Below are positions 31,114 to 40,687 of a DNA stretch of 64,000 nucleotides, piece by piece. The DNA comes from Notoacmeibacter sp. MSK16QG-6 (GTDB taxonomy: Bacteria > Pseudomonadota > Alphaproteobacteria > Rhizobiales > Rhizobiaceae), in NCBI RefSeq assembly GCF_024158145.1, contig NZ_JAMYXM010000002.1, positions 558,001 to 622,000 on the forward strand, given 5' to 3'. The notes beneath the pieces were generated by a model that did not search any database, was not told the DNA's origin, and saw nothing but the letters and a program-made list of their open reading frames with translations. The first letter of the stretch is position 1, and every line of letters begins with the position of its first letter. A program made the translations under genes and the position numbers.

Positions 31114-32051
31114 CCGACGCGTCGATCTCACACAAACAGGTTCCGGTGCGACGGCGGTTCCTGGCCGGCCTGACGCTGCTGGCCGCCGGCGCGATCTGGG
31201 GCGGCGGCTTCGTGGCGCAATCCACGGCGATGGATTCGCTCGGCCCGTTCGCCTTTATCGCTGCCCGGTTTGCCGTCGCCTTCTTCGGCCTCCTTCCATT
31301 CGCCCTTATAGAAGTAAGACGCGCGCGTATTACCGATCTGACCAGCGAAGTCACCGAAGCGACGCTGGTGCCGGAATGGGGCGGCTACACCCTTGCCGGC
31401 CTTGCCTTCTTCGCGGGCATGGCGACACAGCAGATCGGGCTGGTGACAACATCGGTCAGCAATTCCGGCTTCCTGACCAGCCTCTATGTTGTCTTCACGC
31501 CCTTCATCGCCTTCATTCTCTTCCGCGAAATGCCCCGTCTCGTCATCATACCGGCGAGCTTTATGGCGTTGACAGGAATTTTCCTGCTCTCCGGCGGGAT
31601 GGGCGGACAACTGAGCGAAGGCGATTGGTGGACCATTGCCTGCGCCGGCTTCTGGGGTCTGCAGGTCGCGTTGACCGGGCGCTTGGCCGAGCGAACCGGC
31701 CTTCCAATCACGCTGACGGCAGTGCAAATGGCGATGGCCTGTCTTGTCGCGCTGCCGATTACGCTCGTCTTCGAAACCACCGAGGTTTGGCAACTGAAAG
31801 TTGCGCTACCAGAGATTCTCTATACGGGCCTGTTCGCGGGCGGTCTTGCCTTTTCGCTTCAGGCGCGTGGTCAGCGCTACGTCAAGCCGGGACCGGCAGC
31901 GATCCTCCTGTCTTCCGAAGCACTGTTCGCGGCCCTGTTCGGCGCGATCCTCCTCGGCGAACGCCTTGCCCCGATCGCTCTGATCGGCTGCGGCCTGATC
32001 CTCGCCGCCATTCTCATCGCGCAATGGCCGCAGAAGCGCCGGAACTCTTAA
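31110..32051 (+). CDS. DMT-family (EamA) transporter
   Basis: A 313-residue membrane protein with about ten transmembrane segments forming two EamA repeats, the layout of the drug/metabolite transporter superfamily. The first repeat begins AAGAIWGGGFVAQSTAM, the second ACAGFWGLQVALTGRLAE. The C-terminal ILLSSEALFAALFGAILLGE is a family hallmark. The ATG at 31110 overlaps the stop of the DUF1499 gene as ATGA, so both are translated together. The substrate is unknown; export of an amino acid or metabolite is typical. Confidence 0.88.
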   Translation: MTDASISHKQVPVRRRFLAGLTLLAAGAIWGGGFVAQSTAMDSLGPFAFIAARFAVAFFGLLPFALIEVRRARITDLTSEVTEATLVPEWGGYTLAGLAFFAGMATQQIGLVTTSVSNSGFLTSLYVVFTPFIAFILFREMPRLVIIPASFMALTGIFLLSGGMGGQLSEGDWWTIACAGFWGLQVALTGRLAERTGLPITLTAVQMAMACLVALPITLVFETTEVWQLKVALPEILYTGLFAGGLAFSLQARGQRYVKPGPAAILLSSEALFAALFGAILLGERLAPIALIGCGLILAAILIAQWPQKRRNS

Positions 32052-32151
32052 AATCTAAGATAACTTTGGATTCATTTGTCGTAGCTAAAATGCGCGGGCC
32101 GGTTGCATATTGGCCGGCGCGTTCGCGTTTCTGTATCACGGGTTGCGTATC

Positions 32152-32862
32152 ATGGTCCGTCCGTCTTTCCTGCCATCCACGCTGGCGCTTGCCGGCGCGC
32201 TATTGATCCTTTCCGCCTGCGGAGGCGATAGCGGTCAATATGGCAAGAGCCGAACATACGGCTTTGCGGGAGGGTTCGGACGGACCATCGATGGCCGGAG
32301 CGCCCCGGCCTATATCCCGCGCGAGGAAGCGGAGTGCCGCAAACGGCTGAAGCGCATGAAGGTGCAATTCACCGACATCGCGCCCATCCATGACGGGCCC
32401 AATTGCGGCATCGAATGGCCGGTCAAGCTCACCCGCCTTCCCGGCAAGGTGGAGGTCCAACCCGCCGCGACGGTGACGTGCCAGATGGCGCTCGCCACGG
32501 CAATCTGGGCCAAGGAGGAGCTGAACCCCTCCGCACGCTGGCGCTTCTTCTCAGGCGTCGACCGCATCCGCAACGGATCGAGCTATAGCTGCCGCCGCAT
32601 CAACGGCAATGGCAAATGGAGCGCCCATGCGTCGGGCAACGCGCTCGACATCATGGAGATCGTCCTGAAGAACGGCAAGAGCGTCGACGTCAGGAAGCCC
32701 GGCTTCTTCTCCTTCCGCCAGAAGGGCCTGCTGAACGCGGTGCGCGAGGACGCCTGCCCCTATTTCAACACCGTGCTCGGCCCCGGCTACAACCGCGCCC
32801 ATGCCGACCATTTCCACTTCGACCTGATGCACCGGGCGAGCGGCCACCGCGTCTGCAAATAG
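32152..32862 (+). CDS. Extensin-like domain lipoprotein
   Basis: A 236-residue lipoprotein: the signal peptide ends in LSAC with the lipidated Cys at residue 23. The rest is the extensin-like C-terminal domain found in many Alphaproteobacteria, with conserved cysteines, the SAHASGNALDIMEI motif, and the C-terminal NRAHADHFHFDLM. That His/Asp pattern resembles zinc D-Ala-D-Ala peptidases (MEPE/VanY-like), so a periplasmic murein-related activity is plausible. The start is placed at the ATG at 32152 on the basis of the signal peptide. Confidence 0.87.
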   Translation: MVRPSFLPSTLALAGALLILSACGGDSGQYGKSRTYGFAGGFGRTIDGRSAPAYIPREEAECRKRLKRMKVQFTDIAPIHDGPNCGIEWPVKLTRLPGKVEVQPAATVTCQMALATAIWAKEELNPSARWRFFSGVDRIRNGSSYSCRRINGNGKWSAHASGNALDIMEIVLKNGKSVDVRKPGFFSFRQKGLLNAVREDACPYFNTVLGPGYNRAHADHFHFDLMHRASGHRVCK

Positions 32863-32883
32863 GCGACCCGCGAAAGCGCCCGC

Positions 32884-33297
32884 CTACTCGGTCGATTTCA
32901 GATAGGCGACGATCGCCTTCTGCTCCGCCATATCCTCCACCCCGACATGGCGCATCCGCGTGCCGGGCAGCATGTGATCGTTGTCGGCCATCCACGCCGC
33001 CAAAGCCGCCTCGGTCCAGACGATGCCGGAATTCGACAGCGCCTCCGAATAGGCGAACCCCTCGACCGAGCCGGCTTCGCGCCCGACCACCCCGATCAGC
33101 GACGGCCCGTAGCCGACCCGCTCTTCGGCATCGGCAGCGCCGGCGTGGCAGCGGCGGCAGATGCGGTCGAACAGCGCTTCGCCCTCGGCAATCAGCGCGG
33201 CGTCCGGCTCCCCGGCGAAAGCAGGCCCGGCCGGCAGGCCGATGGCGAGAAGACAGGCGGCCACAGCCGAGCGGACGAAATGAGACGTTTGGATCAT
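32884..33297 (-). CDS. Class I cytochrome c
   Basis: A 137-residue periplasmic c-type cytochrome. A signal peptide ending near AFAGEP is followed by the heme attachment motif C47-R-R-C-H51 and the distal methionine region HMLPGTRM. The fold and length resemble the mitochondrial-like cytochrome c2/c-552 group that carries electrons from the bc1 complex (petABC is in this window) to an oxidase. GGAGGG precedes the ATG at 33297. Confidence 0.9.
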   Translation of the reverse strand: MIQTSHFVRSAVAACLLAIGLPAGPAFAGEPDAALIAEGEALFDRICRRCHAGAADAEERVGYGPSLIGVVGREAGSVEGFAYSEALSNSGIVWTEAALAAWMADNDHMLPGTRMRHVGVEDMAEQKAIVAYLKSTE

Positions 33298-33319
33298 CGA
33301 ACCCTCCATAGTGCGACTG

Positions 33320-33354
33320 GCCGGCCCTCAGATCCCGTTGGCGGGAGGGCCGGC
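33320..33354 (-). terminator. Hairpin between two leftward genes
   Basis: A 10-bp perfect inverted repeat (GCCGGCCCTC at 33320-33329, GAGGGCCGGC at 33345-33354) with a further inner CCG/CGG pairing. It lies between the small exported protein gene (upstream on this strand) and the cytochrome c gene. It lacks a T-run, so it may be a weak terminator or an mRNA stability hairpin. Confidence 0.4.
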
Positions 33355-33439
33355 GCCGCACCGATTAGAGGCCGTCCACCACTCCCCGCGCTTGATCGAG
33401 GTCAATTCGCCCTATTGGACTTTCGGTCACCCCGCCGCA

Positions 33440-33799
33440 TCACTGCACGGTGAATTCGACCCCTTTGGAATTGCGATAGCGGTTCGGCCCGATCTTCTCG
33501 AAGGTGACGCATTCGGTGCCCTTGGCCGGCCCGCGCGGAAAGGTGGTGCAGACCTGATTGCCGCGGGCGCGCCAGGTGCCGTCCACCGAGCCGAGAAAGG
33601 CGCGCGCCGTCACCGTGCCGTCCGGGCGGTAATTGAGGGTGATGTTCATGCCGAAGCGCCGCGCCTTGATGGTCTTGCCCGCCATCTGCGCCTCGATCTC
33701 GGCGGCGGTGAGCGGACGGGCATCGGCGGCGGAGGGCGCGCCCGCCAGCATGGCGGCGAAGACAGAGGCGGAAAGGCAAGACACGAAAACGCGGCGCAT
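33440..33799 (-). CDS. Small exported protein
   Basis: A 119-residue exported protein with a signal peptide (MRRVFVSCLSASVFAAMLAG..ADA). The mature domain of about 95 residues starts LTAAEIEAQMAGKTIKAR and has a beta-rich pattern with GTVTARAF, GTWRARGNQVCTTF and ECVTFEKIG, including two cysteines. This recalls small periplasmic lipocalin-like domains such as DUF995, but I cannot assign a family with confidence. GGAGGA is well placed before the ATG at 33799. Confidence 0.7.
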   Translation of the reverse strand: MRRVFVSCLSASVFAAMLAGAPSAADARPLTAAEIEAQMAGKTIKARRFGMNITLNYRPDGTVTARAFLGSVDGTWRARGNQVCTTFPRGPAKGTECVTFEKIGPNRYRNSKGVEFTVQ

Positions 33800-33989
33800 G
33801 GAAAATCCTCCAATCCGATGCAAAGGCGCGGCCAGCGCCGCGCGATGACGGCAAATTAGCCGACCGGGCGCAGCGGGCCAAACGCCCGTCCGGTTTCGCA
33901 CAGGGCCGGGGAATGGCCGCGCGGCGAACGCGTGAGGCGGACATGCCGAAAGGCCCGCGGGCCGTGCGCGTCAGGCAGCCGGCGGGTGG

Positions 33990-34066
33990 GAAAGGAAATG
34001 AGCAAAGACGGCGGCCGGAAAGGCGCTTGTCCTTGGGTGTGTGGGTGCGACCTTCCGGCCACCGCC
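33990..34066 (-). terminator. Long hairpin with T-rich flank (leftward)
   Basis: GGCGG and CCGGAAAGG (34010-34023) pair with CCTTCCGG and CCGCC (34051-34066), with small bulges and a roughly 20-base loop. Read leftward, the stem is followed by gtctttgctcatttccttt, so it looks like a terminator. No gene lies upstream on that strand for several hundred bases, which leaves a small RNA as a possibility. Confidence 0.4.
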
Positions 34067-34379
34067 TGACGATTATCGACTGAACGTCTCTGCGACGGCA
34101 GCATTCTTCCCGGCGGAGACCCGCCCGTGAATACCACCGCCTCCGCAACCTCGCCCGCAGGCTCGAACGGTCTTGGCATACCGAAAGTCCGTAGCCAAAG
34201 GGATCTCTCCACCCACCGCCGATGACCACGGATCGTCACCGGCGCGCTACGCTCGCCCCCGCCCCCATCGAAATCTCCGGTTCGCGACCCCGTCGCTCAA
34301 GGAAGGCAGTGCCGGGAGGATAAGGGAGGTTTGGAGTGGGTGGATAAGAAGATTTTGAAAGCCTCAATCGCAATTCGCG

Positions 34380-34470
34380 CCGGCCTTCCTTCGCCCCATT
34401 GGGGAGAAGGATACGAAGCCACGCCGCGTGCGGCGCGGCGATGGCGCAGTTGGATGAGGGGTCTGTCGCC
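34380..34470. repeat. Dispersed intergenic repeat, copy 1
   Basis: The 23 bases at 34440-34462 (starting gatggcgc and ending gatgaggggt) match 22 of 23 bases at 37618-37640. The neighbouring cgccccattggggagaag resembles the CCCC-loop-GGGG stems at the second copy. Such mosaic palindromic elements are common between genes in this order. Confidence 0.6.
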
Positions 34471-34816
34471 CACGTGTTTGGTGGGGACTGGTCGGCACGG
34501 CCAATCAATGGACAACGATTTGTCGATGGAAACTACGAACGCATGAAGCGAAAGAGAAGGGGAAACCGCTCTCACGACATTTCTGGTTCGTGATCCGTGC
34601 TGTGTACCCTAAAGAATTCGGCTGATGAGGAGGGCCGGGGATGGTTCTAGTGCTACGGATAGAAACGCATAACCTACCCTGTTCGTTGATTTATGGTCGA
34701 ACTGTCGGCAGGTACTCTCGTATTCTTTTACCTAATGTCCATCGTCAGTAGACTGTCTCAGAAGCGCAAGCCTCACTATCCACCCCGAACCACTCGCGCC
34801 TATATTGGATAAAAAT

Positions 34817-34868
34817 TTGACATGCGGCTCTTGGCAATCGCGCAAACTGTGTTTAGTTAAACCTTAAC
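34817..34868 (+). promoter_or_regulatory. Likely promoter/operator of the TAC operon
   Basis: A TTGACA at 34817-34822 is a perfect -35 hexamer but has no good -10 at the usual distance; TTGGCA at 34831 with TAGTTA near 34854 is the alternative. Overlapping palindromes GTTTA-gt-TAAAC (34851-34862) and GTTAA-acc-TTAAC (34856-34868) lie 14-31 bases before the first start codon. XRE antitoxins usually bind such palindromes and repress their own operon. Confidence 0.45.
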
Positions 34869-34882
34869 TCGGACTGCGGAAT

Positions 34883-35389
34883 ATGACGCCTAAAGACGCC
34901 AAAGACAGCGATGAAGAAAACGATGAAGAAACGGTAGCGAGCGGCCAGTACGCGAGCGTGATTCTACTCGGCGAGGCTGCGACGGAGTGGAGACAGTTGG
35001 TCGAAAGAGCCACCTCTAATGCAGACACTACGAGCGTGCGCGAGGAACGGGCGTTGCGAAGATATTTCAATCGCTACGCAGAACTTGGAAGGACCTCACT
35101 TGATGAGAAAATGTTCAAGCCGCAGACCCGCATTTCGACATCATCAGGTGCGAAAGTTCAGGTCTATGAATTCAAAGCTTATCAGTTTCGGATTTACGGC
35201 TGCGAAACTGCGAGAGCAGGACATCGCTGTTTCGTCGGAACGAGTTGTGATCCGAAAAAAAAGAAAGATAAAGCTGACCCACGTCGGCTGAAACGAGCCG
35301 CCGAGAAGTTTGTGGAGATAGAGAATGAGCGAGAGCGAAAAGAGAACGAACGCGGATTTCGTCAGGGCGGAGGAAGACGCGCTCATTGA
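34883..35389 (+). CDS. RelE/HigB-like toxin of TAC module
   Basis: A 168-residue basic protein, the first gene of the island. An acidic N-terminus (DSDEENDEE) precedes a helical part, then a beta-rich segment AKVQVYEFKAYQFRIYGCE and HRCFVGTSCDPKKKKDKADP leading to a basic helix RRLKRAAEKF. This strand pair, K/R-rich loop and closing helix are the layout of RelE/HigB-fold mRNA interferases, where the basic residues contact ribosome and mRNA. Gene order toxin-then-antitoxin is that of higBA. The antitoxin gene starts 65 bases before this one ends. The toxin assignment rests on context and weak motif resemblance; GC content is low. Confidence 0.6.
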   Translation: MTPKDAKDSDEENDEETVASGQYASVILLGEAATEWRQLVERATSNADTTSVREERALRRYFNRYAELGRTSLDEKMFKPQTRISTSSGAKVQVYEFKAYQFRIYGCETARAGHRCFVGTSCDPKKKKDKADPRRLKRAAEKFVEIENERERKENERGFRQGGGRRAH

Positions 35390-35741
35390 TTTTCAGTTTG
35401 CGCTTTTGGACGCACTTGAGATGCGTGGAATGACGAAGACGGAACTCGCTGACTTGATCGGAGTTTCCAAATCTCGCGTTAGTCAGCTTTTTTCGTCTAC
35501 GGCGAACCCTACGCTCAAACTGGCTGCGCGTGTTTGCGCTGCTCTTGACGTTAAAAACACGTTCGAATGTAGACGCAAGAAATCGAAAAATTATTGGCAC
35601 TTTGACTGTGAATACGTTGAACGCTTTCCACCCCCTTCTCGAATTGGGTGGAACGCGGTAGCCGCTGCCTCAATGCGCTCCCTCTCGTGGGACTCTAAAA
35701 ACGATAACTATGCTGGCACTAAAACTAGAGAGGCCGCCTAG
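35325..35741 (+). CDS. XRE-family antitoxin with chaperone-addiction-like tail
   Basis: A 138-residue protein. Residues 26-76 form an XRE/Cro helix-turn-helix (RGMTKTELADLIGVSKSRVS then QLFSSTANPTL), typical of HigA-type antitoxins. The remaining 60 residues are unusual: KNYWHFDCEYVERF (89-101) is strongly aromatic, and the protein ends in KNDNYAGTKTREAA. In known TAC modules the tail of the antitoxin is a chaperone-addiction domain that is unstable until bound by a SecB-like partner. The ATG follows GGAGATAGAGA. The chaperone gene starts 3 bases after the stop codon. Confidence 0.85.
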   Translation: MSESEKRTNADFVRAEEDALIDFQFALLDALEMRGMTKTELADLIGVSKSRVSQLFSSTANPTLKLAARVCAALDVKNTFECRRKKSKNYWHFDCEYVERFPPPSRIGWNAVAAASMRSLSWDSKNDNYAGTKTREAA

Positions 35742-35744
35742 ATA

Positions 35745-36269
35745 ATGGCGAAAAAAGTCAAAAGCTCGAGAAGCGAGGTCGTCAAATCAAACGATAAAAC
35801 GGAAGCCGCTCGCGCGGTTGATAAATACAACGCAGCCGTTGCAAGCTCCGAGCTTAAATCAATTATGCTTACCGACGTATCGTTCAACGTTAAGCCAGAT
35901 TTCTTCTCTCAAGATTTGGAGAAGCAAAAATTGGTATCCAACATTGAACAATCAGAACCTCTGCACGAGGAGGGCGAAGACATTGGGGTTTCTTTTGTAG
36001 AATTTAAAGTTTCATCAAGAGAAGGACGAAAGCAGAATTTGGTCTGCAAGGCTCGATACGCGGTTATCTACGGTGGATTTTCTCAGTGCAATGCCAAGGA
36101 AGTTAAGCATTTCTTGTCTCGCGTTGGAACCTTCGCCTGCTACCCTTACTTCAGGTCACTTTTCGCGAATTTGAACTGGTCGGCAAATGTCGAACTCCCC
36201 CCCCTTCCAGTTTTGAAAGAATCTGTTGTTCCTCGCCAAAACAAAAAATCCGATGAAGCCAATGAATGA
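35745..36269 (+). CDS. SecB-like chaperone of TAC module
   Basis: A 174-residue protein whose core, residues about 36-160, has the SecB fold pattern. The clearest signature is in the C-terminal half: VKHFLSRVGTFACYPYFRSL followed by ELPPLPVLK, which matches the G-x-x-x-x-x-P-Y-x-R and PPL-x-x-P features of SecB and of the M. tuberculosis SecB-like chaperone Rv1957. The upstream strands (VSFVEFKVS, LVCKARYAVIYGGF) fit as well. A Lys-rich N-terminus and tail are extra. Its linkage to a toxin-antitoxin pair, not to grxC or gpsA, argues for a dedicated antitoxin chaperone and not the general SecB. Confidence 0.85.
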   Translation: MAKKVKSSRSEVVKSNDKTEAARAVDKYNAAVASSELKSIMLTDVSFNVKPDFFSQDLEKQKLVSNIEQSEPLHEEGEDIGVSFVEFKVSSREGRKQNLVCKARYAVIYGGFSQCNAKEVKHFLSRVGTFACYPYFRSLFANLNWSANVELPPLPVLKESVVPRQNKKSDEANE

Positions 36270-36388
36270 TTTATAAAAATTGGTTTTATTTAATATAATT
36301 ATCGATGTGAATCTTCAATATTACAGTAATACGGAACTTCTGAAATAAGCTGTGCGCAATGATTCCTGAGCTCCTACAGACCTGCAAA

Positions 36389-36412
36389 TATCCTCGGGCT
36401 CGACCGAGGATA
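36389..36412. repeat. REP-like palindromic element
   Basis: TATCCTCGG (36389-36397) and CCGAGGATA (36404-36412) form a perfect 9-bp stem with a GCTCGA loop. Elements of the form atcctcgg-g-cttgac-ccgaggat are dispersed in many alphaproteobacterial genomes; this copy belongs to that type by sequence. Confidence 0.6.
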
Positions 36413-36751
36413 ACGACCGTCTTGGAGGGGAGCCCTACCTCCCCGGCTTCCCACTCTTCGTAGGACGTGTCTTTCGCCGCGCGCGCCCCGCATCCTTATT
36501 AGGAGCCGAGGCCGATCTTGCCGAGTTTCAACGGCTTCACGCTTTGCCCTTCGCTTGAGCTTCGGGCGTTCGTCTCTGCAATCGATTCACTGGATCTATT
36601 GCTCCGCTTCGCGGACTGTTCCTCACCATGATCCGCCCTAACAGACCCGACATCTTTTCCGGCTTGGGATGAACGACTGGACTGGTATGGACAGGCTTTT
36701 CGAGAATGCCATTCCCCCTTCCCTCATTCCATCTCTTCCCCTATAAGCATC

Positions 36752-37011
36752 ACGGGCCGGAAAATATTCCGGTCTGGGGCTTAGAAACCCCGCGTACTTG
36801 GCCGGTATCGCGCCGGCCGATATCCTTCTCGGACAGCTATGGCCGGGGAGGCCTCGACGTATGTCCAAGGCGCAAGCCTAAAGGTCGGGGTGGCCGTGTA
36901 CGCGGTTTTCTAACTCCCCGGTCACCAGAGCCCAAAGCCTGGTGGCCGCTTTCCACCAATGATTTCATTGGCTTGCCTTTATCTGGGCAAGCGTGAAACG
37001 GGGAGTTGCCG
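36752..37011 (+). promoter_or_regulatory. Hairpin-rich leader with possible RBS switch
   Basis: Consecutive perfect or near-perfect hairpins: GGCCGGAA/TTCCGGTC (36755-36774), GGGG/CCCC (36776-36791), GGCCGG/CCGGCC (36800-36818), GGTCACCAG/CTGGTGGCC (36920-36947), CCAATGA/TCATTGG (36956-36971) and GCTTGCC/GGCAAGC (36971-36992). CTCCCCGG at 36914-36921 can pair with CCGGGGAG at 36843-36850, or its first seven bases with CGGGGAG at 36999-37005, which is the ribosome-binding site of the gene at 37012. The layout resembles a regulatory leader; no known riboswitch class was recognised. Confidence 0.4.
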
Positions 37012-37332
37012 ATGGACGACTACAATTTCCGCGCCGATCTGCTCGACACGTTCCAGTCCGCGCCGGATGGGATCAAGGCGCTGATGCTGATCCTGCCGCT
37101 GGCCTTTGCGCTCGGCTTGCTCATGGTGCTGCTGCATCATCGCCGCGCCGCCCGCCGCCATGAACGGCTCGATGCGATGGAACGCGACGACCGCCATGCC
37201 GAACGGGAGCAGCTGCTGGAGGCGGCTCTGGCCGATCTGCGCTGGCGGGATGGCGAGATCGCCGGACGCTCGCCCCGCCCGCTGCGACAGGACGAGCGCT
37301 TCAATGAGACGCTGATGCTGGGCCGGAATTAG
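37012..37332 (+). CDS. Small membrane protein, unknown
   Basis: A 106-residue protein with one transmembrane helix (about residues 21-43, KALMLILPLAFALGLLMVLL) followed by a highly charged Arg/His/Glu-rich cytoplasmic helix (HHRRAARRHERLDAMERDDR). GGGGAG precedes the ATG. No family was recognised. Codon use is GC-rich like the chromosomal genes to its right, so it lies outside the island. Its translation may be controlled by the upstream hairpin leader. Confidence 0.65.
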   Translation: MDDYNFRADLLDTFQSAPDGIKALMLILPLAFALGLLMVLLHHRRAARRHERLDAMERDDRHAEREQLLEAALADLRWRDGEIAGRSPRPLRQDERFNETLMLGRN

Positions 37333-37746
37333 GGGGCCATACGATAGGCGGTCACTCTCTCCCCCTCGGGGAGAGATGCCCCGTCAGGGGCAGAGAGGGG
37401 TTTTGGCGCCCTCATGCCCCTCTCTGTCGGCTGCACCGACATCTCTCCCCAAGGGGCGAGAGTGGCGCGGCACACACCCTCCCCCATTGTGGGGAGGGTC
37501 GGACCATAGGTCCGGGGTGGGGGATGGAGAGGACCGCATCGTCACCCCCACCCGCGGCTACGCCGCGACCTCCCCCATCGGAGGGGGAGGTGAGGCGGCT
37601 CGTCTATCGAGCGGATCGATGGCGAAGTTGGATGAGGGGTGGCGCGTAGCAGCCGGTTCTCACCCCCTCACCCAAGTGCGGCATCGGCTCGGCGGTGCCT
37701 CGCCTTGCCTGCCTACCCCTCTCCCGTGCGGGGCGAGGGATGCGAT
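37333..37746. repeat. Cluster of dispersed intergenic repeats
   Basis: These 414 bases contain no gene. They consist of G/C-rich palindromic modules: CTCTCCCC-ctc-GGGGAGAG, GCCCC-gtca-GGGGC, GTCGG-ctgca-CCGAC, ccccaaggggcgag, and the second copy (37618-37640) of the repeat seen at 34440. Mosaics of this kind are common between genes in Hyphomicrobiales. The uvrB transcript ends into this stretch. Confidence 0.65.
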
Positions 37747-40509
<2,763 letters not shown>

Positions 40510-40635
40510 TGCTGGAATATGGTTCTGCCAAGGCGCGATGGGAAGAGCCAGTCCGCGGACTACTGACAGTCCATTCGTCGCCCACCAAATGGGATCGAGA
40601 GGACGCCTGATTGGCTCTTAAACGACCCACGAAAC

Positions 40636-40662
40636 GAACAAGGGCCGGGCAAAAGCCCGGCC
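40636..40662 (-). terminator. Terminator after the Omp25-like gene
   Basis: GGCCGGGC (40643-40650) and GCCCGGCC (40655-40662) form a perfect 8-bp stem with an AAAA loop. Read leftward it is followed by cttgttcgttt, and it lies 26 bases after the stop of the outer-membrane barrel gene. Confidence 0.75.
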
Positions 40663-40687
40663 GTTAGCGCTTGAAACTTTTTGGCGA

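Larger units (their letters stand above)
33800..34882. other. Gene-free zone left of the TAC island
   Basis: No convincing gene was found in these 1083 bases on either strand. The left part (to about 34450) is GC-rich and contains a long hairpin at 34010-34066 and a copy of a dispersed repeat at 34380-34470. From about 34590 the composition falls and the sequence resembles the island. The last 70 bases hold the likely promoter and operator of the toxin-antitoxin-chaperone genes. Confidence 0.6.
36270..37011. other. Gene-free zone right of the TAC island
   Basis: No credible protein gene was found. The first 70 bases are very AT-rich (12 G/C of 60 at 36241-36300) and include a weak ATAAAA/TTTTAT hairpin that may end the island transcript. 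From 36380 the sequence is a mosaic of palindromic elements (36389-36412, 36427-36444, 36577-36600), and from 36752 a dense array of hairpins leads up to the next gene. Confidence 0.6.

Noticed and set aside
33840-34300. Possible RNase P, 6S or SRP RNA in the gene-free zone
   Set aside because: None of the conserved core sequences of these RNAs could be found on either strand; only a terminator-like hairpin remains.
34590-36350. Insertion-sequence or prophage origin of the low-GC island
   Set aside because: No transposase, integrase, tRNA target or flanking direct repeats at the composition boundaries could be seen.
36842-36926. A tRNA- or tmRNA-like stem (CCGGGGAG...CTCCCCGGTCACCA)
   Set aside because: The acceptor-like stem and terminal CACCA are suggestive, but no T-arm, D-arm or anticodon arm can be formed and there is no tag-coding sequence nearby.
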